From: Pogonophryne albipinna
Taxonomy: Eukaryota > Chordata > Actinopteri > Perciformes > Artedidraconidae
Reading direction: 5' to 3'
Assembly (NCBI GenBank): GCA_028583405.1
Contig: CM053253.1
Span: 10,861,112 to 10,925,111 of the forward strand
DNA: 64,000 nt
The position numbers were made by a program, and so were the translations under genes. Positions 43,120-55,669 of the stretch are shown piece by piece. The notes beneath the pieces are model-generated. The model was not told the origin of the DNA, made no database searches, and saw only the letters and a program-made list of their open reading frames with translations. Within the stretch, counting starts at the first letter, position 1. Each line of letters begins with the position of its first letter.

Positions 43120-46100
43120 TATATATGTTAAGCCCCTCCCCGTAGGACAATCAACTGCTATACCCTTATTGTTATTCTTATCATCTACAAACATATTCAA
43201 AATGTAGTTCAAACTAATTAAACACAATAAATCAAATAGGTCAACATATTCTACATTTCTGACCACAGAAGCCATAAACAATAACACTTTTACACTTGGA
43301 AGACAATTGTCACCCGTGCCCATGCACTACATGGTATGCTCCAATTGAGCACAGGTGTTTCCACTGATTGAGCCTCTACTTAAGGCTGCCGTTTTCTGTT
43401 GCCCTGTTTGGACTTCACAACCTTGAACGAGAGGGTAAGCAGGTTACTTTGGCACAGCATTGTTATGTATGACTTCAAATAAAGCTGTCTTGAACAAATA
43501 ATGACTTGGGTTTTATTTTATCAATGTCCAGCAAAGTTATTAATGTGTTTCCCTGAGTGTGCCTTTTACCATGCCCCTATGCCAACTGTGATGGAGTCTT
43601 CTTCACACTTTAATTTGAGCAACCTTTAAAGGCCCTACTTTCTAAATAAGCTTCCTATTGTGAGTGATGGGATTATACATGCACACACTATTTTCTGCCA
43701 AAATTACAACATCTTCGGCTAAAAAAGACATTGTCACATTCCTTCATGCAACAATCAGGATACATCAACCCACACCCACGCGTCCTCATGAATGAATGAT
43801 TAATATATGAAGAACTCTCTTCTCTGTTTTCACTCCTTACATTTGGTTTCTTAGTGATTCTCCTTGCAGAGATGCAAATCCTTGACCTACCTGGGCAATG
43901 AGATAAAACACGTGACCAAGCTTAAAGAAGAGCGGCTTTATAAAACCCATGTAGGCGTTTCAGGATTTCATGACGTTGAAATCACTTCTTTGTGCCTTTC
44001 AACCACTCTTTATGCAAGCATCTGAGATCAAATGGGCTTTTGTGTGTGTGCATGCATCCGTGTGTATTTGCGCAAAAAATGTGTGCATTGTGTGTAATCA
44101 GAGGATCGCTTCTTTAATGTGTGTACGCCTGCCTTCTGGCTCTGTTAAACCCCTGCATTGCAGTACTGCCAGTGGGAATTCAGCAGGCACGACCCTTTTT
44201 TTCTCTAACCCTCCATCTTCACAATAGAGGGATTAAATGTGGGCCAGATCTCCTGCGTAGAAAGCTCCTCGCTACACACATGCACATCTTCCAGTGTTCA
44301 TACGTCACGCTCCGGAGAGTGCAGGGCAGCTGAGAGCCCCCCAAAGTCTCCTGAAGGCTCCCTTTGCCCCACATGAATCCCCCCTCCCATGTCTGAGTGG
44401 GAGCAACAGTCATGTGGAGCCACGTGTCTTAGAGACAGACAGAGAAGCGAGAGACTGTGAGAGAGAAAGAAAGCATGGCATCCTCGGGGGCTCTGCAATT
44501 CAAGTACTGTCTGAGAAGCTGCACAGTAATCTGGTTAGAGAAAGGAAAGGCTCTGTAGTTTGGTGCTGAGTGCCTTTTCCCGTTATGTGGACGACAACGC
44601 CCTCTTCATCAAACAGAGAACAATTGGGGAATAAAAAGGAACATAAATCAGAGAAGGTCCTTTCACTTGGACAGAAGTGTAATGTTAGTTTCAAGTTTCT
44701 TACTGTGGACTTTTTTAATCAATGACTCAATAAAGCACAGCACTGACAGCTTCAACAATGCTTTGGGGATTTAATTTCAACCAGAATGTTGAGGAACAAA
44801 AGCTTGGATATTGAAAAGGAAAAAGAAGATTTGTGTGACATGAAACTTTGATAACAGTGGTGTGAGGATTTTTTGGAGATGACTTTTAATGGGCTCTGAT
44901 TTTAACACATGAGGACAACTCCAACAGCCATCATTACTGCTTATCAGATCAGGACATTGTGAAGGGTTATCTAGCTGCTATGAAGACTTAAAGCCTCTGA
45001 GAGCAGCAATCAATACACATATCATATTAAGAGTTATATACAGAACAAGTTGGTTAATCTTTGTCACAACTGTGTGGGTGCATTTTAATCAGTTCTGAGT
45101 CGTAGTCTTTTAAAAAAAAACATCCTAAAAGTTGTAATTATTTCACATCCGGTGACACACATCCTAACATTGAATTAATTTGCCTATCAATGTTCATTTT
45201 GATATGACTCCGCCGTCAGCAAGGCTCACTGATGTGGACTTGTAATAAAACCAAGGGAAAAGAGTCTTCATTAAATACCCTTTAATTTTCCCTCTGCATA
45301 GTTTGCTCCCTTGGGGACACAAATAGGTGTGGGAAAGATCCAATTATGTTCACCAAGAGGCAATTCCCTTTAACGTGATTGTATCTGAGAATCTGCACAT
45401 CAGGGCCTGTCACCCTTGTCAGCTAGCCAATTTATGATCTTTCAACATTTCTTCCTTTTTTTGTGTGCGATTTGACCTTACATGTATCCTTAAAGTATAA
45501 CATTTATTTCTGCCTTGACATGTTATTAGTTTAATAGGAAAGCATTTATATGTTTGAGCTTCCAATCAGATTTGATTGAATGTTTTTTTTTCTAATTTGA
45601 ATTCAGTCCTTGTCGTTTGACCTTTCTGTTTGACATGAAATGAAATGCCACTTGTTTTCTTGGAGTGCGGCAGGGCTTTTCTCCTCTCTGTCACTGTTGC
45701 TCCTCAACTGGCCGCAAACAACTCACTCTGACAGTTTCATAGTGTTTCTATAAGGACTGCAGGTATTTTACTGTGCAGGAACCTAAAGAGTTCCCCGCTT
45801 TTACCCTCTTCCATGTACCATGAGATTATGCAATGACAATCTTCATCAGCCATTTTGTTGTGGAGAAGTGCTTTTGGTATGTGTGAGATTCAAATTTCAC
45901 GAGCATTGGGTATAGAAAATAATTTATTTTAACAGTGCATATATTTTATGGCATTAGCAGGATTTAATGATGGACTGATCCCAAGGGTCTGACGTAATTA
46001 AAAAGCAATTTCAATAGAAAAATAAATAGTATGTTTATAAAAGTATAATCCATATATAATAATTAATTCGCAGAGGAAATGCTGGGGGTGGCAGAATTAT

Positions 46101-46560
46101 GTGAACTGTTTTCCTTCACTGAGGTGCACAAATTGAAGTTGGTTATCTCTCCCTGTGGATGTCTTTCATGATACAATTACAATAAGGCCATTAAGTCCAG
46201 TGAATCATGAAATTGATTGTTTTGCTAAAAAAGAACAAGGCAATTGGGCCACAAATAATATATCCTCAAAGGTCTGCATAGGAATGGGGACTGAATCTGA
46301 CTGATCATAAAAGTTGTTAAATTCGCTGGTAAGCACATTGTGATTTACAACCATATTAAATAGCACAATAGATTGGTGCTAGGCGGGGTGTGCTGTTGAG
46401 CAAATTACTTAGCTGGTGGTTATACCTTTAGGGAATAGTTTGCCGCTGTAGTATCTGTATTGCTAACATGAAGCAACCGCCAAGAGAGCGTTAGCTTAAT
46501 TTTGTCACTATTAGCAGTAGCCTATCTGCACCTGAACAAGAAGTAGGACAGCAGATGAAA
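43120..46560. other. Non-coding; possible regulatory block at 44.3-44.6 kb
   Basis: At 44300-44560 a C-rich then GA-rich block (AGAGACAGACAGAGAAGCGAG) resembles the other putative untranslated exons, but no clear donor follows. An AATAAAGCTGTCTTGAAC at ~43480 looks like a poly(A) signal without a recognisable gene in front of it. Nothing more can be supported. Confidence 0.35.
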
Positions 46561-46569
46561 CCCCAGTAA

Positions 46570-46720
46570 AACCACAATTTGTCAATTCTCTCTTTGGTTT
46601 TTATTTTGGTTAAACAAACATATTATAATTATTAAGCTTAAGCAGTGCAGGTAAGCAGATTTTGTTTCTTTATGCTAAGCTAAGCTAACCATATCCTGGC
46701 TGTATCTTATTCATTAAAAA
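46570..46720. repeat. Diverged 'GCTAAGCTAAGCTAAC' teleost repeat
   Basis: TTATGCTAAGCTAAGCTAAC then CCTGGCTGTATCTTA; the same family as 57915-58375, more decayed. Confidence 0.5.
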
Positions 46721-47582
46721 ATAAATTATTTGAACTTTTATTGTCATTACATAGTACAGGTAGGCTAGTAACGAAACGGTTTCTCTGCATTTGACCCATC
46801 CTAGTGTTAGGAGCAGTCTTCATATCTAACATGACAGTGTGTATATTTTCTATATAACTCCTGGCAAGAGATACAATAAGCAAACTATGCCTTTAACTTT
46901 TGAGTATGTTATTATTATGTATGAAAGATAGATAGGGGTCTTTGTTTTTTGTAAATAGTTTAACATTGTAAATACTACTGTAAAAACTATAACTATAAAA
47001 GCAATTGTGAATTTAATGCTCTCATTATTAACAAACTTGAATTTTGTATGTTGGATTAGAGAGTTGTTTTATGTATAGCACGCTGACCCAGACAGTTTTC
47101 AAAGAGACGGACAGTAGAGTGGTCCTACGGTTATGACAATGACTTTATTCAATAACCGGTGAGCCGTGATGTGCAACGGATAGCTTTCAGTCATTATTCA
47201 TTCGCCCTGCAGCTTGTGGATCAAAAATGGTTGGCTTCAGCCATATATCAGCGTGTTTATGTGAAAGGAAGGCAGTTATCAATGTTCTGCTCTTGCCTCA
47301 AAACGATTTTTGGGGGTAATAACTTTCTGCAGTGTGGAATTCTAAAGTTTCATTTTTCATGCTTTTATTCAAGACTGTGTGTGATTTATCTTTAAAATAT
47401 ACACATGCCAGTTACACCACCTTCAAACCACTTAAATTCATTTTTATAGTGAGACTGGGTTGACCTGCAAATGTTTGAAATATAATTCAATTTGCCAAAT
47501 GTTTCCAGAAAATACAGAACATATGTTTGTTTGACTCAAAAGTAAACTGTGCCTCTGACTTCACGTTGTTTTTGTCTTTCAG

Positions 47583-47649
47583 GGTTTCTGATTGACAATA
47601 TCCTCACAGTGATTACCTCCCACCACTTTCAAGGAATCAAGATTTGGCT
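47583..47649 (+). other. Candidate 67-nt untranslated exon
   Basis: Preceded by TTGTTTTTGTCTTTCAG (strong acceptor) and followed by GTAAGTAT (strong donor, GT at 47650). It lies just outside the TTAA-type element that starts at 47801. No conserved frame. Would fit an internal 5' UTR exon on the + strand. Splice-site strength is the only evidence. Confidence 0.3.
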
Positions 47650-48053
47650 GTAAGTATCCTGTCAGGAAAGATGTTCTGTGTGGTGCGGTTCGAGGCCAAA
47701 AAACTATTCTGTGAATCTAAAGGTTGTGAGGGAAGGACAGAGGAGGAGACTCTGCACTCCATCAGCAGTCCACTATCATCGCTGTGACCGTCCTCTTTAA
47801 AGAGCCTGTGACATGAGTTTCCCCCATCATCCAAACCCATCAATTTGAGTAAATATTGTCCCCTTGAAAACCGTTACTGAACTGATTTTGGATATTTGTA
47901 CTTTGATAACCATTAATCTGCCCTTCAATGTTGACCATTTTCTGGATCTTCTCGGGGATTCTCCAAGTCCCGCCAAATTATGTGTGACGTCATTGCGGGC
48001 ACAGCGCTCCAGCTGCACCGTTCAGGATCCCAGCATCTGCATGTAAACGCACG

Positions 48054-48206
48054 ATGGCGCACACAGCAGCAAGCTCAGACAGCGATGACAGTTTAATTTT
48101 GAACGTGTCTGAGAGCTCATATGAGGCTGAAGGATCGGTTTATGTTGTATCTGTTAGAAGTTTAGGAATTAGGTGCGTCAATATGGGCGATCATACGGTC
48201 ATGTAA
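48054..48206 (+). pseudogene. N-terminal remnant of a transposon protein
   Basis: An ATG-initiated frame of 50 codons starts MAHTAASSDSDDSLILNVSE and closes with TAA two bases before the hAT insertion. Acidic/Ser-rich starts are common in proteins of fish DNA transposons. The family is not recognised with certainty. Confidence 0.35.
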
Positions 48207-48207
48207 C

Positions 48208-49353
48208 CAGTGGTGGACTGGGACTAAAAATCATCCCGGGACTCTCGACCGGCCCACTTCGGTACCGCTAGTAAATTGTCAACGGGGGGAGTGGGGGATG
48301 TCAGGGGCGGCGGGTGCTGTAGGCTAGGGAAGGCTAAGCCTTCCCAAATATTTGTGTCACTGCATCCTGGTAAAATACAAATATAATGTATAATGTCTGT
48401 GTCTTTGACATTAGCGCTGCTAGCCACCTGTGCCCTGTACTACGAAGCCAGTTCAACATACCCTGGATATGTTTGAGTAACAAACAAACTAACAACAACA
48501 AACTAACAAACGAGATCTCGCTAAGCGGTCCTACGACGCTGGTTATCAACTCGGTAAATCAAGCCAGGGTTTCTCTCACCAGCTGAGAGCGCATTCACGT
48601 GAAAGGGGCGGGGTTAGATACATTTGACCAATCACAAACAGGGACAAGTGTACTGACAGCGCAGCGTCATACTTCATTAATGAAAAGTAAACTAATATTA
48701 GACAAATATGAGCTTTAAACATCCATGACTTAAACATATAATCCAGGATACAAGCCACAGAGTTGCACCTGCAAGCTGAATACAGAACAACTGGTTAAAA
48801 AATAACTAGGCCTACCGAGTGTTTGAAAGCGTATAGTTTTATGATATCACTGCCCCATCTAAGACACGAGTGGATCTGACTTTAATTACATTTGACTCGA
48901 GTGTTTCGTCAACATAATGTGTTGCTTAAAATAATACTTCTGCATACAGTAGGCTATGTGACACTGTAAGTGTTGCACGGCCAGATACGGCTGGAGAAGC
49001 TGACTCAGATAAGGAAATATATGATATATTATGATATTATATGATCGATGATCTGATTGATGATGTAATATGAATGGTAAGTGCGACACGTCGGCGTCTT
49101 CTCTGCATACGGCAGTTTAAACTGTATTTCCTTTATCCTGTAATATGACTTGAGAGATTTAAACTCCGCACACTGAGTTGATCTCTTTTCTATAGACGCC
49201 GGAGGCGGGCAGCGTCAGGTAAAAAAAAAATATTTAGCCTTCCCAAACCTGAGCCTCACGCGCCGCCTATGGGGGATGTGCTAGTGACTTATCCTACCGG
49301 CCCACTTCGGTACCGGCCCATCGGGATTCGTCCCGATGGCCAGTCCGCCACTG
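48208..49353. mobile_element. Short hAT-like MITE, split by a second hAT element
   Basis: Ends CAGTGGTGGACTGG... and ...CCAGTCCGCCACTG. GGCCCACTTCGGTACCG occurs near both ends (48251 and 49302), as if inverted/direct subrepeats. Without the inner element it would be ~170 bp. I see no matching 8-bp duplication at its borders, so the outer limits are less sure. Confidence 0.65.
48302..49271. mobile_element. Inner hAT MITE
   Basis: A perfect 8-bp duplication GGGGATGT (48294-48301, 49272-49279). Ends CAGGGGCGGC... and ...GCCGCCTATG, with a further inverted block GGGAAGGCTAA near both ends. 970 bp, no transposase frame. Confidence 0.85.
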
Positions 49354-49432
49354 CACCCAGCCCACGTAAACTGTCAACGGGAGGAGCCTCGCTGCGGGGA
49401 AACGGTGGACCTAGTGTCCCGATCGGAGTGGG

Positions 49433-49459
49433 AATAATAATAATAATAATAATAATAAT
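49433..49459. repeat. (AAT)n microsatellite
   Basis: Nine AAT/ATA units in the right half of the Kolobok-like element. Confidence 0.95.
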
Positions 49460-49526
49460 CCGTGCATTTTATCCATTAATTTGCCCAACATTGTGGTAAA
49501 AAAAACACACGTTTAATCCATGTTGG

Positions 49527-49850
49527 TGTACTACAACTACAAAAAGCATCGGTTTGTTTTCTCATCAGGAAATGCAGACCGGCTCAAACAAACGATTTTT
49601 AATCATCATCCTCACGATCATTTAATGTATCATATGTTCGCCGAATTGACATGAAAGCACTAATAAATGTAGTTTCATCCACTTGAGTTTACAACTACAA
49701 AAATAATCGATTTGTTTTTATATCACATCCTACGGGAGGAAATTCAGCAGCTCTCACTACCGATTTTTAATCCTAATTTAATCATCATCTTCACCACGAT
49801 CATTTATGTTTATGTTCGCCGAATTGACATGAAAGCACTGACAAATATGA
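49527..49850. repeat. Imperfect ~160-bp tandem duplication
   Basis: ACAACTACAAAAA, CGATTTTTAATC, ATCATC, CACGATCATTTA and TTCGCCGAATTGACATGAAA appear in the same order twice. The copies are diverged. Lies inside the Kolobok-like element. Confidence 0.8.
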
Positions 49851-50169
49851 ATATACTGTAGTCAACTTCATTAAAACGTTATTAACGTGCCTAAACTCAG
49901 TAATTCACCATTTCTATGCATGACAACACACTTTGTCCGTGTTTGGCTCTCACGCTGCACAGTGAAGCGTTCCCGCATTGACGTCACTTCCGGCTTCCCC
50001 CAAAACTTCAAAATGAGTCGAAGGAATTTCCCCGCGATGTTCGAAATTATTGATATTTATCGGAACGGTATCGCACCTTCTTTTTTAAACTGACGGTTCG
50101 AGATGACTAGTAGCCCAATATTTCATTGCACAACAGTTGTTGGGATGCTGTCACAGGCTCTTTAAGAGG

Positions 50170-53100
50170 AGACAGATCACTGCACATTGTTAGAAGCCTC
50201 CATCCTCTGCCGCTCTCAGAAATATCTCCCACTCCTTGTCCTCCTCAGTGTCCTTACTGTCCACTGAAGGCATGGCCCAGATGGCAGGCTGTCTATGGCT
50301 GGATGCTTTCTCAAACTGTCCAGTAATATAACACTCTGGTGATCTGTTGGGTGAAACACTAATCGAGCTGAAAGGCAAATTGTGTTGATTATCATGAATT
50401 GCCTTGTAGATATGAATTCCTCCAGAAAAATCGAGTTAATTATACTATTTTTGAACTAGATTTCTTTTAGGATTAACATTAAACCCAAAAATATTTATTA
50501 AATACACATGCAGAGTCACATGTTTTGGTCTCCACTAGATGTCAGCATGAATTGTCTTGTGTTGGGTTTCCCCCACTCTCCCATCTGTTCTTAGAAAAGC
50601 TCTGCATGTGCCAGGGAGAGGGGGGGGGGAAGGCCACTGCAGTGTGTAGAGAGCAGGAGAGGCGTGGTGTGGATGGAGGTGCAGCCCACTGTGACCATGC
50701 ATGATTTACTGTCGGAGTGGTCGGGTCTCCAGCATACCACGAACAGTCCAGCACTCAGCTGATTAATCAGAGTCATTTCCATGAGTGATGTAGGCTCCGG
50801 TGCCTCAGAGGCTACTGAGAGCTAATAAATCTCAGCGGACAAACCGCCACGCCTTGAAGGACGGTTACTGGCGGCCGCTTTTATACAATCTCTGTTTCTA
50901 CGGCCATCTGCCATTCTTCAGTCCTCAGTGCCCTGTGTCAGTCTCATCAGTATTAACATTGATCAGCTCAATATCTACTGAATGAGATTCATACCCCGGG
51001 GACTGGTGGTTCTCCATTAGTTGTTTGAATATGCAGCAGCGCCAAGAGAGGTTGCCGCTCTCACTAAATGTATAATGTTTTTTTTCCAGTGCAGCTAGAG
51101 AAATGCACATGCATTTATATTGTCTTTTGTTTTAAGTAAAGCACCATAGTTGAATGGGGGAAAGATATATTTTTACACTATCAAGATGAAACTTTACATA
51201 ATGAACAAGAAGTCAAACACAAAGATGTTATTAATTAGAATTGTTTGAATTCAACTGATGACATTTGGCCATTTGGTGCAGCTAAAACACAAAACACATA
51301 ATTTATTTGCAGTTGTGTTTCATGCAATGAATGAAAGTCTTACATTCACCTGTATTTCAGCTCTGTTTTTGGTCTCCACCAACTCCTGAGGGTAATATAA
51401 TGCCACTGAGCAGCTGCTAAACGCCCCACTATGCTCACAAGCGAGACGCTAACTTGCCTGCTGTTTAGTGCCGAGCAAATGGTGTAGTTTGTCTTTATAA
51501 ACTGATGATAGGAGAAAACTAAAACCAAACCAATACGCTGAAAGACAGTTGATTTGGATTATAATATTTTTAATTGAAAATATAGAGCAATCGTTTGGCA
51601 TGTTTGTATAAAATAAGTATAATTTATCTATTCTAAAATACATTTTTGTTGTTTGTAATGAATTGTTCTATCTCATTAAACAAGGCTTATACATTTATCA
51701 TCCCAAATATTGTTGCGTTAGTAACTTTTATGTGCATGCATTCACCAGATAATATATTGTAGAACACGAACAATTGTGAGCATTGATTTGTACAATCTTT
51801 GAAAACATATAATCTAAGAAGTTTCATTCAGTCCTAAATTGGCATTTTCTCCTGCAGTACCTCTTCAATCTTCAGATGTAATACCACACAGTGTCCCAGC
51901 TTCTGGACTGCAGATTATAGAAACATAGCTCCAGCAGAGGGGTTTACCTCTCACTCTGCCAGATCTAAAATTGGCCACCAAAATGAAACACACAGTATAG
52001 CATTCTTGCACCTCCTCACATCTGCAGCACATACAGACACAGAACCAGATCTAACCCCTGGCTGCCAGCCCCAACACTGTGCATTCACCACACATACATG
52101 AAGGCAGCATTTGCTATAAAGATTTGAAGATCGAGAAAGCGGCTACAATGCTTCGATGCTTCATGTTTAAGGCCACCGCAAACATAAATCATAAGAACAC
52201 TCGATAAAGGGAAGCACTAGATGTGATTGCTGGTGGATGTGATGCTGTATATGAGGTTTCTCATCTCATCACCTTCATCGAAGCATCACAGTTTTCCTGT
52301 TGAGATTTTGCTGAATATCTCATCGGAAAAACATTTGCATTTACATCTTGTTAAAACGCAGCCATGTGCCTTTACTCATTGTCCTGAAAAAGAATACATG
52401 GCTTCACATGTGATTTCGTAGGAAAGCCTAGGTTGGGTGATGCATTTTAATGGCTTCCCATAGTCATGGACTGAAAGGCTTTCATACACGGCTTCCAGCT
52501 CCATGCAGTTAGTCTCCACAACACGCACGCCATATTAAATATGTATTCCAAGTTGCACTGAATCTCTCAGGAGACTTGGCCTGTTTAGTTCAAAGTAAGG
52601 TCTGGCAAAGGTTTTTTTTTAGCTCTCTTACTACACACACGTTTATTAGTGTATTTGGTGTCTTCTTTAGCAGCAATAGTCAGCAGTATAAATCTACGAT
52701 GAGAACCTTTAGATTTGTCATCCGTCAAATCACTATGCTGATATGTTTTATATCTCATGGGAAAGGTGCCAGTGTTGCACACAACGGGTTTACCCAGCAT
52801 GCCATGAATCTGTGTTGGATCAATATCCTGTTCCCACTCAGACACTGAATCAGAGTTGCCTGGGTTTCATGCACTAGCCAGTAAGAGATCCCACACATTG
52901 TGGAAAAGAATCCACTGAGGAATTCAGGCTTGACTTGCTGTCATGGATTCAATGGCAAGGCCTAAATGTCATACCGCATTTTTGATGAGGAGGGAATGTA
53001 AGCTGTTGGGCTTTTGTTTAGTCCAAATCACATTGGAAGGCTGCCATTTTACTTTTACCCTTCTCAAAACAATATGGAGGCGGAGAGCAGCAGAAAGTGA

Positions 53101-53460
53101 AGAAGCATCCACCTCCAGGTTTGGTTGAACCTTTGCGATGTCAAAGGAGTGTTCTCTTATTGTCAAAAAATCCCATAAATATACCAACACCAACATAGAA
53201 GTGAACCTGCTAACAATTATTGTCATGTATTTTCCTCGGTGGTCATGATGAACCTGGGCACTGTTATTTTGAGGCAATATTACATACACCACCTTGGTTC
53301 AGTTAAACAAAAGTAACAAACCAAATATGTATCTAGATTCTGGAGATACACCATTTACTCCTGTTTTAGTAACATTTGACAATAACGTCAATGCGCAGAA
53401 AACTAAAAACTAGCGACCATTTTGTGGTGGGATTACACCAGCTAAGACGACAAATTGCTC
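50170..53460. other. Non-coding, no feature seen
   Basis: Short frames only. A G-run (50621-50632) sits in a GA-rich patch. No repeats with recognisable termini. Confidence 0.5.
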
Positions 53461-53461
53461 C

Positions 53462-53860
53462 GAAAGAAGAAGAAGAAGACATACCTTATTAATCCCTCAA
53501 GGGGAAATTCAATTTTCACTTTGGTGTTATTTAACTCTAAACACATACATAAGCACCAATCACACATACATGCACAGACAGGACTTATACACATGCAATA
53601 ATGGAGCGATGCTCTGAGCATGGTCAGGTTCCCCGAGCAGTAAGGAATTTGTTGACAAGTGCTCTTCGGCAGGGTGCAGGAGGCGAACTGACACCTCTTC
53701 AGATACCAGTCCTTAATCTCTACTTGGTCCGTGGGGGAAATTGATCCAACCCTCTGGTCTCCAAGGCAAATCTCTATGGTCTGAGCAACTTCCTGGACGT
53801 AAGTCTATATTGACATTCTTTTCTCACATGGGACACAAGCAGCAGTCTCCTGTGTAAAAG
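53462..53860 (-). repeat. Rex3/RTE-like LINE 3' end
   Basis: (AGA)n then CCTTATTAATCCCTCAAGGG and GAAATTCAATTTTCACTTTG, the antisense 3' terminus typical of Rex3-type LINEs. The following ~350 bp (GGTTCCCCGAGCAGTAAGGA..., CTACTTGGTCCGTGG) likely belongs to the 3' UTR. 5'-truncated. Confidence 0.55.
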
Positions 53861-53869
53861 GCTTGTGTC

Positions 53870-54311
53870 CGTTTGACCCTGCCATCAACTCTAAAGTGTA
53901 ATTGGGGGCCAATGACCCCTAATCGCCCCTTTGCTTGGACCACGCCCATCTTTGTACTCCACCACACATCTGTTCAGTCTTGTGACCACATCTTGCACCG
54001 TTGTGACATAAAAACACCGTCCATAGAAATGTAAACACATGACCTCTAGTACTTCCCACTATAGTAGGTAAAACAATACAAGCTTCTCAGTCTCGGCTTT
54101 CTAAATATCACTTAAAGTTTGTACACTTAATCAACCTGCACCCAAAGCTGAAGACATCAGGAGATGTGATTGTGTCATCTTTCTTCATGTGGGTTTTATT
54201 GGTACAGCATGACCTCCCCTATAATTACCAGATCAATTCTAATTCAAAACCAGTGGCCATGTACTGGTGCTGATAAATTGTGTTTCCACAGACAGTAAAA
54301 CAAATTACATT

Positions 54312-54349
<38 letters not shown>

Positions 54350-55250
54350 GTTGTATGTTTTGAAATTACAAAAAGCCAGTCCTCTCTCCTTCTCTCTCTC
54401 CCTTCCATTTTCTCTGATTGAGATTGTATTGACTTCTTGTTCGAGTGCTCATTTCTGGCCAGTAAGTAGGGTGATTCACTTAGGGGACAAACATAATTCT
54501 CTGTGTCACACAGTAATACCCAAAGGGCCGTAAACTGTCTAGGTCAGCGTTGGTGTAAAGCGAAAAAAGTGCGTCACATCTCGTCACCAGATTTACACCC
54601 TGAAATGCGCACTCCAAAGGGGAAAAGCAGTGTGAGGTTAGAGGTCTTGGTGGCATTTCTGACAATTCTGCAGTATTTTTACTATGATTTATTTATTTTT
54701 TAAGCCTTTTTTGTGATTCTTTAAACATGAGCATACTCAAAACCCTTTTTACCCCGCTTCGTGTGCTTATATAAAGCAGTGTGAGGTCAGCAAAAGGTTT
54801 TTAGATCAAACCAAAGACTACCAAATATGTATACAGCTCTATACGCCATACCCTGCTGGTCTTCCTACCGCTGTCGTAGGATTAAAATCTTCCTTGATGA
54901 CAGCGGGAGTGGTGCAAGTCCAGAGACATAATTCAGATAAAGGAACAGAGATAGCAAGGGAGAAGGAGAGTCAGCAGCACACTATTGCTGCGGTAAGCAC
55001 ACAGCAACTACCAGGCTTTGTCCTGTCTTTGTCTTATTATCTAGTACAGTATGTAATTTCTTTCCCTCCTTTACTTATTTACACCTACTCTTTTTTTATG
55101 CAGTTGCAGCTCAGGGACATATCTAAGCAGCGTGGAGTCCCCTAGCAGCTGTGCTGTATGTTCAAGGGTGTGGGTGCCGGTCGGACATTGGAGCATATGG
55201 ATGCTTTTGGATTGCTCTTATGCATTGGACCGGGGGACAGAATGCTGCAT
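53870..55250. other. Non-coding, with (CT)n at 54315-54347
   Basis: A 33-bp CT run is the only clear feature. The rest is unremarkable AT-rich DNA. Confidence 0.6.
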
Positions 55251-55254
55251 ACAG

Positions 55255-55663
55255 CAACTTGTGAGCAGCATCACAAATCAGCCGGCCGAGTAGTGAGAGC
55301 TGGAGAGTGGAGGGAGAGATGGAAGATGGAGAGAAAGCGCGAGAGGGGGGGGGAAAGGGGAGGGGAGGGGGATCCTTTCAGTGACAGAGATAGAAAGAGT
55401 GGAGAGAGGGAGAGGAGGAGGGGATTGAGAGAAACCGAGGTGGGGGTAGTCACCAAGAGAATGAGTGAGTGAGCGTGTGTGTGTACGTGTGTGTGTGTGA
55501 GAACAAGTAGTGCTGCAGTGCGAGGAGGACTGCAGTTTCTGGTGCTGATGGGAGAGCTGTGGAGGGACGTTATTAAGGCATTGTTACATTAACCCTAAGT
55601 GCCTCTTTGGTGAATGGGTTAGCCTTTTGTGGAGAACAGGATTACAGGATTTCAGAAGTGCTG
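55255..55663 (+). promoter_or_regulatory. Putative alternative promoter / untranslated exon
   Basis: GCCGGCCGAG followed by a 150-bp GA/G-rich block (AGAGGGGGGGGGAAAGGGGA), a short GTGTGTACGTGTG run, then sequence ending in the donor AGTGCTG|GTAAGGGCG (GT at 55664). No conserved frame. It resembles the 15.0-15.55 kb block and has the same orientation; both could be alternative 5' UTR exons of one gene. G-runs could form a quadruplex. Inference only. Confidence 0.35.
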
Positions 55664-55669
55664 GTAAGG

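Larger units (their letters stand above)
47801..50161. mobile_element. TTAA-target DNA transposon (Kolobok-like), with nested hAT elements
   Basis: TTAA at 47797-47800 and 50162-50165. Inverted ends AGAGCCTGTGACA... and ...TGTCACAGGCTCT match over 13 bp. 2361 bp in total, of which 1146 bp is a later hAT insertion. A 50-codon frame with an acidic/Ser-rich start survives near the left end; no transposase domain is recognisable. TTAA targets plus AGAG ends suggest Kolobok; piggyBac is the alternative. Confidence 0.8.
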
